A DNA stretch of 64,000 nucleotides, taken from positions 21,477 through 85,476 of the forward strand of contig CAVQVM010000012.1 of assembly GCA_963717085.1 (NCBI GenBank). The letters are read 5' to 3'. Source of the DNA: DASQUK01 sp963717085. GTDB taxonomy: Bacteria; Actinomycetota; Acidimicrobiia; Acidimicrobiales; VFJN01. The position numbers and the translations under genes are program-made. Under the pieces are notes generated by a model, which had not been told where the DNA came from, did not search any database, and saw only the letters and a list, made by a program, of their open reading frames with translations. Positions 49,477 to 57,962 of the stretch are shown here, piece after piece (position 1 is the stretch's first letter; each line of letters starts with the position of its first letter).

Positions 49477-52212
49477 GTGCCCGTGAACCCTCCCGCCATG
49501 CTTGGTCGCGGCATCGTCGTCAACGTGGGAGATCCCGTGCCGCAGCCGTGGGCGGGCGCGCCCGAGGTCGTCGTCGACGACGACGCGCTCGCCGATCCCG
49601 CCGGCGTGGTCGCCCTCCTGCACGAGGCGTGGGCGGCCCGGCGGGCCGTGGTGGTGAGGCTCGTTGCCGATCCCGCCCACTTCCGGGAGCCGCCCGACAT
49701 CGAGGTGGCCGAGCCGTGGCGGCTCGACCCAGGGTTCGAGCTGTGGCACGACCGGCTCCACTTCCTGGTGTGGGCCAACACGTACGACGCCCGTGACGGC
49801 GAGCCCGTGTGGTGGTGGGGGCGCAAGGCGCAGCGGCTCGGCGCCGCCGCGGCCCTGCACGGCGACGCGATCGACGGCAGCGCGGCCGACGTGGTACTGC
49901 CCGACGGCACTCCGGCATGGATCGACGGTGGGCCGCGGGGCGACGTCGGCGCCGGTACCGTCGGTGAGGCGGCGGTCGTCCACGCCGAGTCGATCGATTG
50001 GGGGCGACTCACGCCGGTCCCGGCCCACGACGGTGGGCCCGCCGACGGCAGGCTCGCCGCCGACCAGCTGCGGGCGGTCGACCACGGGTCCGGGCCGGCG
50101 CGCGTCATCGCCCCCGCGGGGTCGGGCAAGACCCGCGTGCTCACGGAACGGTTGCGGCATCTTCTCGTCGCCCGCGGCTACGAGCCCGAGGGCGTGGTTG
50201 CCGTGGCCTACAACCGCAAGGCGCGTGACGAGATGGTTGCCCGCACCGCGGGGGTCGGCGCCCGCATCCTCACCCTCAACGCCCTCGGCTATGAGCTCGT
50301 GGCCTCCGGGCTCGGCCGTCGCCCCGACGTGGCCGACGTCCGCGAGGTCCGGCGGCTGCTCGAGCCGCTGGTTCCCCGGGGGGCCCGCCGCCTCAACACC
50401 GATCCGCTGGCGCCCTATGTGGAGGCGCTGTCCGCCGTACGGCTGGGGCTGCGCGACCCGATCGCCGTAGAAGACGAGCGCGGCGATGTTCCCGGGCTCG
50501 CCGACGCCTTCCCGGCCTACCGGGTGGAGCTACGGCGCAGGGGCGTCGTCGACTTCGACGAGCAGGTGCTGCTGGCCATCGAGCTGCTCCTCGGCGACGG
50601 TGCGTTCCGCCGGGCCCAGCAGGCCCGCCACCGGCATCTCCTGGTAGACGAGTTCCAGGACCTCACACCGGCGCACGTGCTGCTCATCCGGCTGCTGTCG
50701 ACCCCACGCTTCGACGTGTTCGGCGTCGGCGACGACGACCAGGTGATCTACGGCCACGCCGGGGCGTCGCCGCGGTTCCTCACCGACTTCGGCCGCTTCT
50801 TCCCCGCCGCCGCCGAGCACGCCCTCGAGGTGAACTATCGCTGCCCGCCGGCTGTCGTCGACGCCGCCAGCCACCTCCTCACCCGCAACCGCGTGCGGGT
50901 GGTCAAGCAGGTCCGGGCCGCGCGCGCGGATCCGGTGACGGCCGACGCGCCCGAGGGCGACGCGTTCCGGGTGCGGCGCCACGTCCCCGAGGAGGGGGCG
51001 ACGGAGCTGGTGGACGTGGTGAGGGCGTGGCTGGGCGGCGACGGTGCGGCGCGGCCGTGCGACGTCGCCGTGTTGACCCGGGTCGGGTCGCTCCTGCTCG
51101 CCCCCCACGTGGCGCTGGTCGAGGCGGGGGTGCCGGTCGCGTCGATCCTGCGTGCCGACGTGCTCACCCGCACCGGCCTGCGCGCCGCGCTCGCCTACGT
51201 GCGGATCGCGGCCGACGCCGGCCGCATGGACCCCCGCGACCTGATCGAGGTGTACCGGCGTCCCAGCCGGGGCCTGCCCAACTGGATCGAGCGCTGGTTG
51301 GGCCGCTGCCACTCGGTAGACGACGTCCGGCGGGCCGCCGGGCGCATCGACGATGTCAAGGTGGCGGCGAAGGTCGACGGCTTGGCGACCGACCTGGCCA
51401 ACCTGGCCGCCCTCGCCGGCTCCGGCAACACCCGCAGCGTCCTCGAGCACGTCCGCGACGCGGTGGGGCTGGGCCAGGCCGTCGACCTGCTCGACGCCAG
51501 CGGCGTGGCCGGAGAGTCCCATCGCGACGACCTCGAGGCCCTGCTGCAGGTCGCCGACCTCCACCCCGATCCCGGCGGGTTCGAGTCGTGGCTTCGCACC
51601 GCGCTCACCCGGCCCGGCGACGACGACGGTGTCGTGCTCTCGACCATCCATCGGGTCAAGGGCAGGGAGTGGCGGCGGGTCGTCGTCTTCGGCGCGACCG
51701 ACGGGATCATGCCGCATCGGCTCTCGCATGGCCGAGCGGCGCTCGAGGAAGAGCGCCGGGTGTTCCACGTCGCCATCACCCGGGCGATCGGCCAGGTGGA
51801 GGTGCTGGCCGACGCGTCTCGTCCGTCTCCGTTCCTCGCGGAGCTCGACCGCGACGCCACGCCGGCAGAGCTCGAGGCCGAGCCGACGGTCGACGCGTCG
51901 CCACCGCCGCGGCAACCGGCGGACGTCCCCGCGCGCCAGGCCGCCCCCGTCGATCCCGGAACGGCGCGCCTCGAGGCGGCCCTGCGCGAGTGGCGGCGCT
52001 CCCGGAGCCGGGCCGACGGCGTGCCGGCCTTTGTCGTGATCCACGATCGCCACCTGGTGGCCATCGCCGAGCGCCGGCCCATGGATCGGGCGGCGCTGGC
52101 CGCATGCCCTGGCATCGGGCCCGCGAAGCTGGCGGCCTACGGCGACGAGCTGGTGTCGTTGGTCCGGGGCGTCGGGGGCGAGCCGAGCCCATCCGGCCCG
52201 AGCGACAGCTGA
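49477..52212 (+). CDS. UvrD/Rep-family DNA helicase with HRDC domain
   Basis: A 911-residue superfamily 1 helicase. Residues about 1-185 are an unfamiliar N-terminal domain with Trp-rich VWWWGRKAQRLGA. The motor starts near residue 185 with Walker A APAGSGKTRVL, then LLVDEFQDLTPAH, GDDDQVIYGHAGASPRF, NYRCPPAVVDAA, STIHRVKGREWRRVVVFG and FHVAITRAIGQVEVL (motif VI). The C-terminal HRDC-like domain has RPMDRAALAACPGIGPAKLAAYGDELV. It resembles mycobacterial UvrD2, acting in DNA repair or replication. Starts at GTG 49477; ATG at 49498 is possible. Confidence 0.9.
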   Translation: MPVNPPAMLGRGIVVNVGDPVPQPWAGAPEVVVDDDALADPAGVVALLHEAWAARRAVVVRLVADPAHFREPPDIEVAEPWRLDPGFELWHDRLHFLVWANTYDARDGEPVWWWGRKAQRLGAAAALHGDAIDGSAADVVLPDGTPAWIDGGPRGDVGAGTVGEAAVVHAESIDWGRLTPVPAHDGGPADGRLAADQLRAVDHGSGPARVIAPAGSGKTRVLTERLRHLLVARGYEPEGVVAVAYNRKARDEMVARTAGVGARILTLNALGYELVASGLGRRPDVADVREVRRLLEPLVPRGARRLNTDPLAPYVEALSAVRLGLRDPIAVEDERGDVPGLADAFPAYRVELRRRGVVDFDEQVLLAIELLLGDGAFRRAQQARHRHLLVDEFQDLTPAHVLLIRLLSTPRFDVFGVGDDDQVIYGHAGASPRFLTDFGRFFPAAAEHALEVNYRCPPAVVDAASHLLTRNRVRVVKQVRAARADPVTADAPEGDAFRVRRHVPEEGATELVDVVRAWLGGDGAARPCDVAVLTRVGSLLLAPHVALVEAGVPVASILRADVLTRTGLRAALAYVRIAADAGRMDPRDLIEVYRRPSRGLPNWIERWLGRCHSVDDVRRAAGRIDDVKVAAKVDGLATDLANLAALAGSGNTRSVLEHVRDAVGLGQAVDLLDASGVAGESHRDDLEALLQVADLHPDPGGFESWLRTALTRPGDDDGVVLSTIHRVKGREWRRVVVFGATDGIMPHRLSHGRAALEEERRVFHVAITRAIGQVEVLADASRPSPFLAELDRDATPAELEAEPTVDASPPPRQPADVPARQAAPVDPGTARLEAALREWRRSRSRADGVPAFVVIHDRHLVAIAERRPMDRAALAACPGIGPAKLAAYGDELVSLVRGVGGEPSPSGPSDS

Positions 52213-52302
52213 TGGAGCTGAGCGAGCCTTCCTGGCCGCCGGGAACAATGAGGCCCCCGGACATGTCGGTACCTTGGGCGATGGTGGTTCTGTTGGAGGC
52301 GT

Positions 52303-52515
52303 TCACTTGGCCGCCCTCCTGACCCGGCTGGGATCGACGGCCCGGAAGCCACGTCGCCCCCACGTGTTGCGGGAGCCGCCGTACACCCAGCAGCACTCGT
52401 GACCTGAGTCGGTGACGGTGTGACCCTCGAACGTGAAGGCCCCTCGCAGCCCAGCCACTGTGACCGTCTCACCCTTCTCGAACCCGTTCCAAGTGTCCGT
52501 CGTCGTGATGCTCAT
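52303..52515 (-). CDS. Small Cys-containing protein of unknown function
   Basis: A 70-residue protein (MSITTTDTWNGFEKGETVTVAGLRG, then HECCWVYGGSRNTWGRRGFRAVDPSRVRR). The two adjacent Cys and one His could bind metal. GGGGAG lies about 9 bp before the ATG at 52515; an ATG six bases earlier has worse spacing. I do not recognise a family. Composition is a little less GC-rich than the neighbours, and it lies in a long gap between the helicase and an enoyl-CoA hydratase. Confidence 0.5.
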   Translation of the reverse strand: MSITTTDTWNGFEKGETVTVAGLRGAFTFEGHTVTDSGHECCWVYGGSRNTWGRRGFRAVDPSRVRRAAK

Positions 52516-52991
52516 GGGCATGTCTCCCCGGTGCCGTCTACGGCGTCGCACACAGTCGTAGTCGTCGCCACACGTTGGGAGGGTGGACCCAGCCGGGCTT
52601 TCATCGCCCTCCGTGGTTCGGGCGTCCCGACTTCGTGAGGCCGCTGGGCCAATTTCGGGGACGACGATCGCCATCACGCCCACGACCCGGTTATGTGCCA
52701 ACGCCACGGTTCCAGCGGCCTCGACGTGACACGAATCAGCGCGGACGCCTCTCACGGGCCGCCGCGTCTCCACGACACGCACGTCGTGGGTGCGTCGCGC
52801 CGGATACGACGACCGCGTGTGTGAGCGGTAATTTCGGTTCCGACATCGGGACCAATCTCCTGGTGTCCGGCCCCCCGGCCGCTCCGACGGTGCGGGGGCA
52901 CTTGTCTGTCAGGGCTGGCATCCCGTTGCTGACCCGGTTGGTGTCTCAAGCGGCCAAAAACGCCTGTGACCTGGACATTGGAGTTGACGGC
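52516..52991. other. Long intergenic region, no confident gene
   Basis: About 476 bp between the small Cys protein and the enoyl-CoA hydratase. Open frames here are shadows and lack typical composition. There is a less GC-rich core near 52820-52860 (TGTGAGCGGTAATTTCGGTTCCGAC followed by ATCGGGACCAATCTCCTGG) that resembles an insertion-sequence end of the IS21 type by eye only. Nothing else could be assigned. Confidence 0.35.
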
Positions 52992-53810
52992 ATGTCAGAA
53001 GCGCCAGAGCCCGCGGTGCTCGTGGACCGGGACGGTTCCGTGGTCACCCTCACCCTGAACCGTCCCGACAAGCGCAACGCGTTCAACGCCGAGATGCTGT
53101 GCCGGCTGTGCGACGCCTGGGACATGATCGATGCCGACGATGGCGTGCGCGTGGCGATCATGACCGGCGCCGGCGGCAACTTCTCTGCGGGCGCCGACCT
53201 CGATCGGCTGGTGGGGGCGATGATCGCCGGCAAGCCCGCCGAAAACGAGTTCGAGGACCGCATCCGGGCCGACGCCAGCCTCATCTACAAGGGCTTCCTC
53301 AAGGAACATCGGCCGGCCACGCCGATCATCGCCGCCGTGGAGGGCTACTGCTACGCAGGTGGCATCGAGATCCTCCAGGCGTTCGACGTTCGGGTGGCTG
53401 CCGAGGGCGCCCGGATCGCAGTGAGCGAGGTGCAGCGCGGGCTGTTCCCGATGGCGGGATCGACGGTGCGGCTACCGCGGCAGATCCCGTGGACGGTCGC
53501 CATGGAGATGCTCATCACCGGCGAGCCCATCTCGGGCCGGCGCGCCTACGAGGTGGGACTGGTGGGCCACGTGGTCCCCGATGGCGCCGCCCTCGAACGA
53601 GCCCGCGAGATCGCCGGACGGATCGCTCGGAACGGCCCGCTGGCCGTGCGGAACATCAAGGCGTCCGTGCTGGCGGCGGACTCGGTGCCCGAGCCCGAGG
53701 CGTATGCGCGCGAGTCCGAGTTGGGCATGGCGGTGGTGGCGTCGAACGACGCCCGGGAGGGCCCCCGCGCCTTCCTCGAGAAGCGCGAACCGAACTTCAC
53801 CGGCAGCTGA
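52992..53810 (+). CDS. Crotonase-family protein (enoyl-CoA hydratase/isomerase)
   Basis: A 272-residue crotonase fold: VVTLTLNRPDKRNAFNAEM, GAGGNFSAGADLDRLVGAMIAG for the first oxyanion hole, AVEGYCYAGGIEILQAFDVRVAAEGARIAVSEVQRGLFP for the second, and VGHVVPDG. Catalytic glutamates of the classical hydratase are not both evident (GIEILQ and SEVQRG carry Glu), so hydratase activity is plausible but not certain. Start ATG at 52992; the longer frame upstream is a shadow. One bp separates it from the convergent MpaB-family gene. Confidence 0.9.
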   Translation: MSEAPEPAVLVDRDGSVVTLTLNRPDKRNAFNAEMLCRLCDAWDMIDADDGVRVAIMTGAGGNFSAGADLDRLVGAMIAGKPAENEFEDRIRADASLIYKGFLKEHRPATPIIAAVEGYCYAGGIEILQAFDVRVAAEGARIAVSEVQRGLFPMAGSTVRLPRQIPWTVAMEMLITGEPISGRRAYEVGLVGHVVPDGAALERAREIAGRIARNGPLAVRNIKASVLAADSVPEPEAYARESELGMAVVASNDAREGPRAFLEKREPNFTGS

Positions 53811-53811
53811 G

Positions 53812-54747
53812 CTAGGCCGCCGGCTCGGCCGCACAGCGACGCCGAGCCTCGACCAGCGCCGGGGGCTGGCCTCCGGCGAAGCGCAACACCCCCATGAGCA
53901 GGTGGGTTGCCGGCAGCACCGTCGCCCAGTCGACCAACGTGGGGTGCCGCATTCCCAGCATCTCCCGTGCCCAGGCCGGCAGCAGCCCCACGGACGCCTG
54001 GATCACCACCTGCTGTGCACTGGAGAGCAACGGGTTGAGGGGATCACGGCCCGGGGCGGTCAGGAACCCCACGGCGTCGAGCGTCCGCTCGCTCGCCTCG
54101 AGCTGGGGCCGCATCGCCCGCAAGTAGGTGCGCATCGCCGCCCGCGTGCGTGGGACCTCGGTGGCACCGAGCCGCTCGGCGATCGTCGCCATCTCGTGGT
54201 AGTAGCGATCCACCTCTTCCCCCCGCACCGGGAAGGGCACGAATCGCTGGTGTGCCCGCAGGAAGCTGAAGACCTCGGTGACGTGGACCCACGCGACCAG
54301 GTCGGGGTCGGAGGCCGAATACGCACGGCCGTCGGGCGCGGTGCCCCTCACCTTGCGATGGATCCGCTTGACGAGCCTGATGAGGCGCTCGGCGGTCTCC
54401 GTCGAACCGTAGGTCGTGCCGGTCACGAACGAGCCGGTGCGGCCCAGCCGGCCGAGCGGATCCTCGCGGTAGTTGGAGTGCTCGGCGATGCCCGCCATGG
54501 CCAGCGGATGGAGAGTCTGGAGCAACAGGGCGGACAGGCCGCCGATGAGCATCGACGGATCCGCGTGCACCCGCCAGGTGACGCTGCCCGGGCCGAAGAG
54601 GCCGGGATCGCCCGGCGGATCGGTGTACTGCTCGAACGGAAGGCGGTCGGCCGCCAGCGTCCGGATGATCGGTGCCAGGAGCTGCTGCTGGAGTGCGCCG
54701 CCGATCAACGGCACCTGGCCCAGCGACGGCATCCCGACCATGACCAT
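53812..54747 (-). CDS. Oxygenase MpaB family protein (DUF2236)
   Basis: A 311-residue DUF2236 protein with the family signature SVTWRVHADPSMLIGGLSALLLQTLHPLAMAGIAEHSNYREDPLGRLGRTGSFVTGTTYGS, and LVAWVHVTEVFSFLRAH with a conserved His and HHRxxxP-like segment further on. MpaB-family enzymes are heme-dependent oxygenases in fungal mycophenolate synthesis; in actinobacteria most are uncharacterised, with one (Lcp-like) relative opening rubber chains. Divergent from the small acidic protein. No transmembrane signal. Confidence 0.9.
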   Translation of the reverse strand: MVMVGMPSLGQVPLIGGALQQQLLAPIIRTLAADRLPFEQYTDPPGDPGLFGPGSVTWRVHADPSMLIGGLSALLLQTLHPLAMAGIAEHSNYREDPLGRLGRTGSFVTGTTYGSTETAERLIRLVKRIHRKVRGTAPDGRAYSASDPDLVAWVHVTEVFSFLRAHQRFVPFPVRGEEVDRYYHEMATIAERLGATEVPRTRAAMRTYLRAMRPQLEASERTLDAVGFLTAPGRDPLNPLLSSAQQVVIQASVGLLPAWAREMLGMRHPTLVDWATVLPATHLLMGVLRFAGGQPPALVEARRRCAAEPAA

Positions 54748-54816
54748 GAGTTTGCCGCACTACCGAGGGATTGCTGCGCCCTCCCATGCCTGTCAGGTGC
54801 GCTAAGCAAATGGCTC

Positions 54817-55086
54817 ATGAGCGACACCAATGGGCCGCGCGGCGGCACCGGCAGCACCCCCCAGGAGCTCGCCGAGTTCATCGCCGCCACCACCGACGAG
54901 CCGCTGGTCGAGGGCGACGAGCCGATCTCGGTGTGGATGCTGGTGAAGTCCCGCGATGCCGAGGGCGACGTCGTCTGGGGCGTCCGCAACGCCGGCGAGC
55001 CCTTCAGCTCCGAGGAACTGTTGGGCGCGCTGACCGGCTTCGCCGAGTCCTTGAAGCGAGACCTGTCGTCAGACTGGGAGACGTAG
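54817..55086 (+). CDS. Small acidic protein of unknown function
   Basis: An 89-residue soluble acidic protein (TPQELAEFIAATTDEPLVEGDEPISVWMLVKSRDAEGDVVWGVRNAGEPFSSEELLGALTGFAESLKRDL). It has a helix-strand-strand-helix pattern and no Cys or signal. I do not recognise the family. It stands between divergent MpaB and convergent MscR genes, with a codon use like its neighbours. The ATG at 54817 is the first good start after the divergent gene. Confidence 0.7.
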   Translation: MSDTNGPRGGTGSTPQELAEFIAATTDEPLVEGDEPISVWMLVKSRDAEGDVVWGVRNAGEPFSSEELLGALTGFAESLKRDLSSDWET

Positions 55087-55100
55087 CCCAGGCCGGGCGC

Positions 55101-56261
55101 TCACGGTGCGCCCGGCTCGCCGGGCGTCACCGCCTCGACTGCGGCCGCGTCCGCAGCCGCGGCCGCAGCGTCGTCCATCAGGACGACGCTGCGCAACACC
55201 TCGCCGCGCTCCATCTTGTGGAAGGCATCCTCGATCCCCCCCAGGCCGATGGTCTCGCTCACGAAGGCATCGAGCGGCAGTCGGCCCTGTAGGTGGAGGT
55301 CGACGAGGAGCGGGAAGTCCCGCGTGGGCAGGCAGTCGCCGTACCAGCTCGGCTTGAGCGCGCCGCCGCGTCCGAAGAACTCGAGCATCGGGATGTCCGG
55401 GAAGCGCATGTCGGGTGTGGGCACCCCGACCTGCACCACGGTCCCGGCGAGGTCACGGGCGTAGAACGCCTGCTCCAGCACGGCAGGGTGGCCGACCGCC
55501 TCGATGCACACATCGGCGCCGAACCCGCCGGTGGCCTCGCGCACCGCCTCGACGGGGTCGTCGCGGCCGGCGTTCACCGTGTGGGTGGCGCCGAAGTCCC
55601 GAGCCCACCCCAGCTTTCGGTCGTCGAGGTCGATCCCGACGATCGTGGTTGCGCCGGCCAGCTTGGCGCCGGCGATGGCGGCGTCGCCGACCCCGCCGCA
55701 ACCGAAGACCGCCACCGAGTCGCCGCGCTGGACGTTGCCGGTGAGCATGGCGGCACCCAGGCCGGCCATCACGCCGCATCCGAGGAGTCCGGCGACCGCG
55801 GGCGACACCGCCGGGTCGACCGGCGTGCACTGCCCTGCGGCCACCAGTGTCTTGTCGACGAAGGCACCGATGCCCAGCGCGGGGGACAGGGTCGTGCCGT
55901 CGGTGAGCGTCATCTTCTGGCTGGCATTGTGGGTGGCGAAGCACAGGTGGGGCATGCCCTTGCGGCAGGCGCGGCATTGGCCGCACACCGCCCGCCAGTT
56001 GATGACCACGAAGTCGCCCGGCGCAATGTCGTGGACCCCGCCACCTACGGCCTCGACGACGCCGGCAGCCTCGTGGCCGAGGAGGAAGGGGAAGTCGTCG
56101 TTGATGCCGCCCTCGCGGTAGTGGAGGTCGGTGTGGCACACGCCGCACGCCTGGACGGCGACCAGCGCCTCGCCCGCCTCGGGGTCGGGAACCATCACCG
56201 TGGTCAGCTCGACCGGCTCGCCCTTGTCCCGGGCGATCACCCCGCGTACCGCTTGTGCCAT
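55101..56261 (-). CDS. Mycothiol-dependent formaldehyde/nitrosothiol reductase (MscR-type)
   Basis: A 386-residue zinc alcohol dehydrogenase. Catalytic zinc ligands are in GVCHTDLHYREGG, GHEAAGVVEAVG and later GCGVMAG. The structural zinc Cys cluster is CGQCRACRKGMPHLC, and the Rossmann motif is VFGCGGVGDAAI followed by VGIDLDDRKLGWA. The pattern matches S-(hydroxymethyl)mycothiol dehydrogenase/S-nitrosomycothiol reductase of actinobacteria. It detoxifies formaldehyde or nitric oxide through mycothiol adducts. ATG at 56261 was chosen; the longer frame is a shadow. An Ala/Asp-rich C-terminal tail is unusual. Confidence 0.88.
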   Translation of the reverse strand: MAQAVRGVIARDKGEPVELTTVMVPDPEAGEALVAVQACGVCHTDLHYREGGINDDFPFLLGHEAAGVVEAVGGGVHDIAPGDFVVINWRAVCGQCRACRKGMPHLCFATHNASQKMTLTDGTTLSPALGIGAFVDKTLVAAGQCTPVDPAVSPAVAGLLGCGVMAGLGAAMLTGNVQRGDSVAVFGCGGVGDAAIAGAKLAGATTIVGIDLDDRKLGWARDFGATHTVNAGRDDPVEAVREATGGFGADVCIEAVGHPAVLEQAFYARDLAGTVVQVGVPTPDMRFPDIPMLEFFGRGGALKPSWYGDCLPTRDFPLLVDLHLQGRLPLDAFVSETIGLGGIEDAFHKMERGEVLRSVVLMDDAAAAAADAAAVEAVTPGEPGAP

Positions 56262-56317
56262 CGCCAGCCCCTCGCTCGTGCCGCTGCTGTCGGCCAGTCT
56301 GGCCCATGGCGCACCCG

Positions 56318-57892
56318 TCAGCCGTCGGGCAGGGATTGCACCTTGCGGCCGGGGAGCATGGCCCGGACGGCGTCGATGGTGTCCGCCTCGGCCGGGGACT
56401 TGTCGGGCCGGTAGCGCCGCACGCGGGCGAACCGGAGGGCGACACCGCCGGCGTAGCGGGTCGAGGACTGCGCCCCGTCGAGTGCGATCTCGACCACCAG
56501 CTCGGGCCGGACGAACACGACGTGGCCGCTCCGATGCGTCTCCAGCTCGAGGAACTGCTGGGTCTGCCAAGTGAGCAGCTCGTCGGTGAGGCCCTTGAAC
56601 GTCTTGCCCACCATCACGAACTCTCCCGGGGCCTCGGGGTCGCGGGCACCCAGGTGCAGGTTGGAGAGCCACCCCTGGCGCCGGCCGCTGCCCCACTCGA
56701 CGGCGAGGACTACGAGGTCGAGCGTGTGGACGGGCTTGACCTTGCGCCAGGCCCCGCCGCGGCGCCCGGCCTCGTAGGGCGAGTCCGCATCCTTGACCAT
56801 CACGCCCTCATGCCCCGCTGCCAGGGCCTCGTCGAGCACCCGCTGGGCCTCGGCGGGATCGGCGGTGATGATGCCCGGGATCCGCCAGGGCGCGGCCAAG
56901 GCCTCCAGCGTCGCCAGCCGGTCACGGAGCGGCCGGTCGATGAGGTCGTCGCCGTCGAGGTGGAGGATGTCGAAGAACCTGGAGGCCAGGCCGGCGCCAG
57001 CACCGTCGGCCTGACGGCCGAACTGGCTCATGGTGTCCTGGAACATCTGGGGTAGCTCGTCATCGCCCACGCCGATGGCCTCGCCGTCGAGGAGGAAGCT
57101 GTGGGCAGGCAACGCCCGTGCAAGGTCGACGATGCCGGGCAGGCGTGCCGTCACATCGTTCAGGTTGCGGGTGTAGATCCGGACCTCGTCGCCGACGCGG
57201 TGCACCTGGATGCGGGCACCGTCGAGCTTCCACTCGACGGAGGCCTCGCGGATCGAGCCGGCGTCGCCACCGTTGCCCGCGGTCGCCAGTACCAACGCCT
57301 CGGTCACGTCGCCGGCGGTCTGGGCGAGCATCGGCTGCACCGGGCGGAGCAACGTGAGGCCGATGGCGTCGAGCCCACCCTCGCCTTCGATCAGTGCGAT
57401 CGTTGCCACGGTGGGCAAGTCCCCGGCCAACATCGCCGCGCGCCGCATCGTCGACAGCGGCACGCCGGCCGCCTTGGCCAGCGCATCGGTGACCAGGCCC
57501 TCCAGGGCGCCGTGGCGCAGCTCGCCCACGAGGAGTCGGCGGAGCAGGTCCTGCTCGTCCTCGGTGGCCCGGCCGAGCAGCGACCGGAGCTCGGCGGTCC
57601 GGGCCGCCTGCGAGCCCGTGCCGCGCAGGGAGTCGAGCCGGTCGAGCGTGGCGTCGATGTCCGCAACCTCGAGCTGGGGCTCTGGCGATGGTGGCTCCTC
57701 GATCGCAGCGACGGTTCGCCAGCCGATGCCGATCCGGCCCTGCCGCGGGGCGCCGGTCAGGATGGCCACCACGACCGACACCTCGTCCGGGTCGAGGCGG
57801 CCGAACAGGTCGGCGAGTGCGGCCACCTTGCGGGATCGTGCCCGCGTTGCCGTGACCTCGGACGTGGTGGCTACGACATCGGCGAACCGCAC
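56318..57892 (-). CDS. ligB: ATP-dependent DNA ligase (LigB-type)
   Basis: A 524-residue ATP-dependent DNA ligase. An N-terminal helical domain (ADVVATTSEVTATRARSRKVAALADLF, about 1-180) is followed by the nucleotidyltransferase domain with the catalytic Lys K222 in EWKLDGARIQVHR, SFLLDGEAIG, FFDILHLDGDDL, EGVMVKDADSPYEAG and WRKVKPVHTLDLVVLAVEWG, and then an OB-fold (VMVGKTFKGL). It matches mycobacterial LigB, a repair or replication accessory ligase. GTG at 57892 was chosen because the family N-terminus begins there. Confidence 0.93.
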   Translation of the reverse strand: MRFADVVATTSEVTATRARSRKVAALADLFGRLDPDEVSVVVAILTGAPRQGRIGIGWRTVAAIEEPPSPEPQLEVADIDATLDRLDSLRGTGSQAARTAELRSLLGRATEDEQDLLRRLLVGELRHGALEGLVTDALAKAAGVPLSTMRRAAMLAGDLPTVATIALIEGEGGLDAIGLTLLRPVQPMLAQTAGDVTEALVLATAGNGGDAGSIREASVEWKLDGARIQVHRVGDEVRIYTRNLNDVTARLPGIVDLARALPAHSFLLDGEAIGVGDDELPQMFQDTMSQFGRQADGAGAGLASRFFDILHLDGDDLIDRPLRDRLATLEALAAPWRIPGIITADPAEAQRVLDEALAAGHEGVMVKDADSPYEAGRRGGAWRKVKPVHTLDLVVLAVEWGSGRRQGWLSNLHLGARDPEAPGEFVMVGKTFKGLTDELLTWQTQQFLELETHRSGHVVFVRPELVVEIALDGAQSSTRYAGGVALRFARVRRYRPDKSPAEADTIDAVRAMLPGRKVQSLPDG

Positions 57893-57962
57893 GCCGCCAT
57901 CCTGGCGCACCGCTGTGCCAGACGGGCGCGCCGGCCGGGGCGCCGTGCGCGCGTGACCCCGC

